Below, in pieces: positions 56,083 through 56,583 of a stretch of 56,583 nt of DNA. The first letter of the stretch is position 1. Each line of letters begins with the position of its first letter. The stretch is from Roseobacter sp. (GTDB lineage Bacteria > Pseudomonadota > Alphaproteobacteria > Rhodobacterales > Rhodobacteraceae). Under the pieces are notes generated by a model. That model ran no database searches. It had not been told where the DNA came from and was given only the letters and a program-made list of their open reading frames with translations. Location: positions 1 to 56,583 of the forward strand of contig JADFAE010000012.1 of the NCBI GenBank assembly GCA_015665415.1. Direction: 5' to 3'. The translations under genes and the position numbers were made by a program.

Positions 56083-56583
56083 GTGAAAGATCTATCGGTT
56101 CCAAGTGCCAATATCGGAAAATTCCAAGACAGCCATGTGACAGCGGATGGCTCGACCCGGGCCTCTGTTGCGCTGACGCGGCCTGAAACGCTGTGGTTCA
56201 ACACCGGTACCCTGTGCAATATCGAATGTGAAAACTGCTATATCCTGAGCTCCCCAACCAATGATGCGCTGGTCTACCTGAGCGCGGCAGAGGTCTCCGG
56301 TTATCTGGATCAAATCACAGAGCGGGGCTGGCCGATCCGGGAAATCGGCTTTACCGGCGGCGAGCCGTTTATGAACCCCGAAATGATTGCCATGGCGCGG
56401 GTTGCGCTGGCGCGCGGGTTTGATGTGCTGATCCTGACCAACGCCATGCGGCCGATGATGCGCAAGGCAATGCGCGCAGGGCTGCAAGAATTGCAGGCCG
56501 CCTATCCCAGCAAGATGACTCTGCGGGTCTCACTGGATCATTTCTCGGCCCAGCATCACGATGCTGAGCGCGGAGCGGGAAGC
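56083..56583 (+). CDS. Radical SAM protein, 3' end cut by window
   Basis: The frame opens with GTG at 56083 and runs to the last base, giving 167 visible residues. The radical SAM cluster motif CNIECENCY (C-x3-C-x2-C) is about residues 50-58, and the SAM-binding GGE motif is in GFTGGEPFMNPEM, then LTNAM. So this is an [4Fe-4S]-SAM enzyme of unknown substrate. The rest of the protein, which normally decides the subgroup, is outside. No antisense gene is supported here. Confidence 0.88.
   Translation, partial: MKDLSVPSANIGKFQDSHVTADGSTRASVALTRPETLWFNTGTLCNIECENCYILSSPTNDALVYLSAAEVSGYLDQITERGWPIREIGFTGGEPFMNPEMIAMARVALARGFDVLILTNAMRPMMRKAMRAGLQELQAAYPSKMTLRVSLDHFSAQHHDAERGAGS

Overview
The window looks like ordinary chromosome of a marine alphaproteobacterium of the Rhodobacteraceae (Roseobacter group). 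This rests on several things: a GC-rich, densely packed gene set; a CckA hybrid kinase close to recA; a GAAC-N7-GAAC type SOS box in front of recA; an Irr/ICE-type palindrome in front of an iscR-suf cluster; an IscR with only one cysteine; and a corrinoid-type MttB homologue plus its reductive activator. No rRNA genes, insertion sequences or CRISPR arrays were seen. The species is not identified.

Layout. 1-925: the 3' part of a tyrosine-recombinase gene points at a tRNA-Leu(CAA) gene, so the left edge is probably the end of an integrated element. 1088-2126: a YqaA/DedA-type membrane protein and DsbB. 2160-5598: an Lrp-type regulator divergent from arginase, a CtlX-type citrulline hydrolase and ornithine cyclodeaminase, which together would send arginine and citrulline through ornithine to proline. 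5645-14736: housekeeping genes (HNH protein, RluE-type pseudouridine synthase, esterase, DNA glycosylase, MFS transporter, NDUFAF6-like protein, CimA, CysS, a small outer-membrane-like protein). 14737-16732: an MttB-family methyltransferase behind a long, hairpin-rich leader.

16758-25676: one long minus-strand cluster, iscR - cysteine desulfurase - sufB - small membrane protein - ybjQ-like - sufC - sufD - two Yip1-like membrane proteins - sufS - glycosyltransferase. It builds Fe-S clusters and is probably iron-controlled through IscR and Irr. 25748-32274: a hydrolase / small protein / tandem-HD operon, a class II glutamine amidotransferase, an SMR transporter, TypA and small proteins. 32438-42246: alaS, recA, a sulfotransferase-like gene, cckA, an RsmB-type methyltransferase and guaB, mostly on the minus strand. 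42732-44982: a RACo-type activator of corrinoid proteins, likely working with the MttB pathway, and tRNA-Gly(CCC).

45027-53090: a phosphonate-type ABC importer (phnD, phnC, two phnE genes) with a HAD-family protein downstream, divergent from an OmpR-type response regulator and a TorS-like hybrid kinase. No C-P lyase or other phosphonate-degrading enzyme is in the window, so the substrate is open. 53219-56583: a thioesterase, the pgl-zwf pair (start of the Entner-Doudoroff / pentose phosphate routes), and the 5' part of a radical SAM gene cut by the window end.

Most genes are recognisable core genes. The parts most worth a second look are the MttB leader, the importer / HAD / two-component cluster, the extra membrane genes inside the suf operon, and the tandem-HD fusion.
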